The notes beneath the pieces are model-generated. The model worked only from the letters and a program-made list of their open reading frames with translations, was not told the origin of the DNA and made no database searches. A stretch of DNA of 64,000 bases from Cudoniella acicularis (taxonomy: Eukaryota; Ascomycota; Leotiomycetes; Helotiales; Helotiaceae): assembly GCA_013054445.1 (NCBI GenBank), contig JAAMPI010000053.1, forward strand, positions 1 through 64,000. The letters are read 5' to 3'. The translations under genes and the position numbers were made by a program. Positions 60,064 through 64,000 of the stretch are shown piece after piece (positions within the stretch are counted from its first letter, which is position 1; each line of letters starts with the position of its first letter).

Positions 60064-61647
60064 CTACTAGTCGCTACTTGAATCGTTGGGGTTTATTATA
60101 TGTGCCATCCACTTCGAAGGCAACGTTTGTGGTGTTTATGGTTTGGAAGTTCAAGGCGCGTTGTATTATGATACCAAATTTGGTTGCATTTTTTTGTAAC
60201 ATCATAGCGGTGGCGTCTTGGGGCAGTTCACATTTTGAGCTTACGAGTTGGTTTTTTAGTACGCACCTGCATTATTAATAGATAGTATCGTGCAATAATA
60301 TTGTTCATTGACCAAACTATTTCAATATGAGATTATGGGTACTATTAAGAAACAATGGAGGGTGACCGCGGATCTTGAGCGATTTCTGGTCCGACTATGT
60401 CCAACCGAAAGGAAGTCTATAGTATTCAACTCAAATCTTTCGGGAAAACTCTGGTTCGGTCCTTCCTAATTAGCCACGATCACCTCCCCAAACAATCAGG
60501 GGGTATATTATCAATTTAGTGTTGCTTATTCGTCGCAAAACGAGATGATGGGGTGGAAGAGGTTTGGTCAATAAGAAGCTAACCAGAGGGCTGCTCACCC
60601 AAGAACCCTCCAGCTTTGTGGCGGAGTGTTCACTAGAGAACTAATGATGTCAGGAAAATGGATGAAAAAGAAACTGACTAAATTACCCTTTTATGCAACA
60701 TAAACTCCTCACTTACAATAGAGAATGGCATCTACAACATGGATCATTTGAATGATCACTGCCGGGAGGATGATTGAGCTAGGAAGACTAGCTGTACTGT
60801 AGGAAACCCGTGCTTTTGCTGAAATACAAATTGCAAATTTACACGCTGCTTTCTAAAATCTTCCCGTGGTAAACTAGAACCAAACAATTTCAATTTTGTG
60901 GCTTCTCTTTAGGGTATGAGGGTTCTATTTGAGAAAAATTATAAGCTGCTCAAAATAGAGATATAATCACGAATTAGCTACCCGTGGCTATTAATAGAAA
61001 TTTTACTCAGACTTAGGTTAATGATAGTAACAATAACCCACTGAATCTGAAATATTTTTAAAGAGTGAATAAGATTTCATCTTTTAACCAACATCCTAAA
61101 AGGTTACATGCGTGAAATTCTCTTGAATTGCGTGCAGTGCCTTCATTAATTGATTCACTGTGGAGCTTCATCACAAGACCTTCAATTGTCCGAGGAGACT
61201 CGCTTATCTTATCAGCCCCTCCCTGGCTCTGGCTGCCGCCTTCGCATGAACCTAATAGCCGCTGCTTTAAGTTAAGTTAATCGTCAGGTCACCGTCACAC
61301 TCCGATTTGGACTCTGCATCTCCTGCCTCGTTCACTTCCGCTGACCAACACCTTCCTCCTCCGTCCATTTCCGACAGCGACAGAAAAGGATTTCTTTCCA
61401 TTCACACGCCTTCGACAGGTTCGCCCAACACCCGACAGGCTCGCCTTACAAATACCCCCCCACCTACCCTCGAGTTGAGAGATCCTCTGTCCTCGTGCTT
61501 GGTACCCAGGAGTCATTTCCTCGAGCGTACAACTTCAACTTCGCGTCAAACGGCACACCACGACTCGAGTTCACTTTCCAATACTCGTACCGTGAGTTAA
61601 GTAGCACACCAACGTGAAATTCACCATTAGAGTGTCACATCAGCAAG
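60064..61647. other. Long intergenic region upstream of CDC34
   Basis: 1.58 kb of AT-leaning DNA without readable genes. The last 400 bases are pyrimidine-rich (CTTCCTCCTC, CTCGTTCACTTC), as is common in fungal 5' leaders, and probably hold the CDC34 promoter and leader. Confidence 0.6.
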
Positions 61648-62463
61648 ATGTCTGCAGGAGCGAAGCAACGGCTGATGAGCGAGTATAAGGCTCTGGAAAA
61701 GGAAAAATGGGTCAATGTAGAGGTAAGCTAGGTCCTAGCTGAACGATCCGCAGCCTCTCTAACAGTAGATTTTGATAGCTCAGTGATGGTGCCCTCTTCA
61801 AATGGACCATTGGCCTTATGGTCATCAACGCCGAGAGTGCTTTCGATGGAGGTTATTTCAAGGTAGCCCTACTTTCAACCCCATCACTTAACGCTTCCAC
61901 TGATTTGAATCTTCAAGGCCGAAATGACCTTCACAGATAAATATCCCTTCTCACCACCCACATTCAAATTCGATCGCCCAATCTACCATCCTAATATTTA
62001 CCCCGACGGAAAGCTTTGCATCTCGATCCTTCACGCACCCGGCGACGACGAACAATCAGGAGAGCTGGCGAGCGAGCGTTGGTCTCCCCTCCAAGGAGTC
62101 GAGTCCGTTTTGCGTTCAGTCTTGCTCCTTCTCGATGACCCTGAGATTTCCTCACCAGCGAACGTCGATGCCGGAGTAATGTACCGAGACGACAGAGGTC
62201 AATATAATGTGAAGGCTCATGAGGCAGTCATGGCATCGAAAAAGGATATTCCTGATGGATTTGTCATGCCGACAACACTTGAGTCCGCCCCTCCGGAGAA
62301 GATCCCGGACGATGACAATTTTTGGAATGAGAGCGAGGCAGAGGATGACTTTGGCGCGAGCGACAGTTCTGGGGAAGACTTCGAAATGGATGAGGACGAG
62401 GAAGATGGTGAGGAGCAGGAGGAAAGCGAGGATGGACAAGAAGATGAAGAAATGGAGGAATGA
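61648..62463 (+). CDS. CDC34: E2 ubiquitin-conjugating enzyme, CDC34/UBC3 type
   Basis: Three exons (61648-61722, 61779-61862, 61918-62463) give 234 aa. The UBC fold shows FKFDRPIYHPNIYPDGKLCI with the HPN motif and the catalytic Cys, followed by the acidic insertion APGDDEQSGELASERWSP typical of Cdc34/Ubc7-class E2s. Next come DDPEISSPANVDAGVMYRDD and KKDIPDGFVMPTT, a Cdc34 hallmark. The C-terminal 60 residues are strongly acidic (DEDEEDGEEQEESEDGQEDE), as in Cdc34, where this tail binds the SCF cullin. With SCF it ubiquitinates cell-cycle inhibitors in nucleus and cytosol. Short first exons are typical of fungal E2 genes. Confidence 0.95.
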
Positions 62464-63105
62464 ACGGCCAACATTCGGAATAAATATTAACTGGGGCGGA
62501 GCGCCTTTTGCGAGCATTTCTCCTCTCTATCAGCCGTTATATACTCATTTACTGCATAGCATAGCATGGCGATAGCCCGTTGGCTTTTAGGTGGCGCTAC
62601 GGATCAAAGGGCAGGCATGGCATTATCTACGGCGTACTCTGCTTTACCGTAGAGCCCTTCCGATTCTACTTTGAGATTTGGCGTACGTGGGCTGGTTGAT
62701 TTCGTTTCTTCAGGTGTTGGTAGGGATAAAGGAGAAAATAGACCATATTTTACACCTCCGAGCAAACCTCTGTTCGCTTACTCAATAAAATGAACTCGGT
62801 TAGAAAAGGAGCGTACCTATCAATTTCAATTGACACGTGCCGTAACGGCATCGGGCCTTGGCAGCTCTTTGCCCGCTCTAATGTGAATGAGCTTGCAAGC
62901 TCCACTCTCTTGAATCCTCAAAAGCAATCGCATTTCTTTCATGATCTCGTCACAGAGAAAGCTCTTGCATAATTCAAATCAGGACCTTGCACACCTCTTC
63001 AACTTCGATTTCTGCCTAATGCGCAACATCATCCGGCTCGAAAATCCATAAAAACTGTAGCTGCAAAGCCGAGTCGGCTTTGAAGAGCTAACGAGTGCAA
63101 ACGAA
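62464..63105. other. Intergenic region, no gene seen
   Basis: The 3' flank of CDC34 and promoter of the last gene. A 60-codon open frame at 62,790 lacks support. Confidence 0.6.
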
Positions 63106-64000
63106 ATGGCAGCTTATCCCCAACCATCAGAAGAAGATATCGCAGCTTTCTTGTCACTGATAGGAGATGTCCCCCGCCAGGAAGTGATACAGAGATTAAA
63201 GGTATTTGTTGTGGAACCCTTGAGGTTAGCTCGCAGCTAAGCAAGTTACAGGGCAACAATTGCAATGTTGATCAAGCCGTGGGCGAATACTTCGATTACC
63301 CAGATAATACCAAAGTACGAACCAAATCCCATGTACGAAATCACCTCTCTACATGCTCAAAGTTTCTATAGTACCGCTGGGACGATAGCCAATTCAATAC
63401 CGATCGAGATGGGGCCCTGAGTAATCATGGCATATGTGAGTATCTTGCCCGATATCCCTTAGGATGTATGCAAACTCACGAGCTTGAGCAGCATTCGACA
63501 TACAAGGTCCGGATGTAATAGGCCCCTATCAGCAATTTGACGGTGCGGGCGCTCCATCCAGGCCACCATCGAGGACAAGCAACAACAAATCACCTCTCAG
63601 TAAGATTATAGACATGAATGATAGCTATGCGGCTGGTTTGTGCCGTCTTCTGGGGCCTTCTTCAAACGCTAACATGGTTCTCATAGCTGATCCTAGCACT
63701 TCGAAAACATTTACAGGAGGTGATCGGGACTTAGAGCAAGCTCTTGCAGCATCGAGAGCCGAGGCTGGTTTGCCACCACAAGAGAGCGGAATCACCAACA
63801 CAAATGAGGTTTACTTTGGGCCCGCGACGCGTACCCAATATGATCAGGAAAATTGGGCAATGGTTCCGCTCGGGAAAAGCTCCATTCAAGAGATATTGCT
63901 AGATCCAGAACCTGCGGAACGTAAACGAGACATTGATGTCCCTGCTTTCCTCAAACCAAGTGTTGAAAATCATCGTTTGGGCGCACTTTTTACCATATAC
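63106..64000 (+). CDS. UBA-like/UIM protein, probable ubiquitin hydrolase, 5' part only
   Basis: Exons 63106-63201, 63252-63314, 63372-63435, 63492-63599 and 63687 to the window end join in phase. The N-terminus has a UBA-like three-helix pattern (EEDIAAFLSLIGDVPRQEV, then NNCNVDQAVGEYF). A clear ubiquitin-interacting motif follows (GDRDLEQALAASRAEAGL), then NEVYFGPATRTQYDQENWAM and KPSVENHRLGALFTIY. UBA plus UIM upstream of such a region is known from fungal USP25/28-like ubiquitin C-terminal hydrolases, but the catalytic Cys and His boxes lie beyond the window, so the enzyme class is inferred. The neighbouring CDC34 also works in the ubiquitin system, probably by chance. Confidence 0.75.

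Overview
The window comes from the nuclear genome of a filamentous ascomycete (Pezizomycotina). The signs are short GT-AG introns of about 45-80 bases with CTAAC-like branch points, fungal-type genes (COX10, GCN2, ORC2, Cut12, CDC34, an ArgJ-type acetyltransferase, a HET-domain gene), and long AT-rich tracts in which CpA/TpG has been turned into TpA, the mark of repeat-induced point mutation (RIP). The class (perhaps Leotiomycetes) is only a guess.

Layout. 1-3.8 kb holds a small membrane protein with two HXXHC motifs, a helicase-family repeat relic, and a four-exon proline iminopeptidase gene with one nonsense codon. From 3.8 to 31 kb the DNA is a two-speed compartment: tandem repeats (5.6-6.6 kb), a little-mutated MYND-finger pseudogene (7.96-9.09 kb), then about 17 kb of heavily RIP-mutated DNA (9.1-26.1 kb) in which several ancient genes can still be read through their stop codons. 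These are an MCT-like MFS transporter, a WD40 propeller, an adiponectin-receptor-type (PAQR/HlyIII) protein, an HMG-CoA reductase-like protein and, at the right edge facing inward, a DUF3435-type tyrosine recombinase with zinc-finger and chromodomain extensions. DUF3435 is the captain family of Starship giant transposons, so the block is best read as a dead, RIP-degraded Starship-like element with its cargo. Beside it lies a HET-domain gene broken by at least two insertions (26.3-29.0 kb), one of them a textbook MITE with an 8-bp target duplication, followed by another RIP tract (29-31 kb).

From 31 kb the base composition becomes normal and genes are dense and mostly intact: an MFS drug/H+ antiporter, COX10 (heme O synthase), a Myb/SANT protein, an alpha/beta hydrolase and a phenol-hydroxylase-type FAD monooxygenase. 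A divergent broken pair follows: a subtilisin-like protease (44.3-46.3 kb) and a small protein (46.6-47.4 kb), whose arrangement recalls fungal protease-gasdermin cell-death cassettes. After that comes a conserved core block: GCN2, the ArgJ-type ornithine acetyltransferase, ORC2, the spindle-pole-body protein Cut12, the E2 CDC34 and the start of a UIM-containing, ubiquitin-hydrolase-like protein cut by the window end.

Functionally, GCN2 (amino-acid starvation sensor) and the arginine-pathway acetyltransferase share one divergent promoter region. ORC2, Cut12 and CDC34 all serve the cell cycle. The self/non-self genes (HET gene, WD40 relic, protease pair) are all inactivated, and all but the protease pair lie in or beside the repeat compartment.
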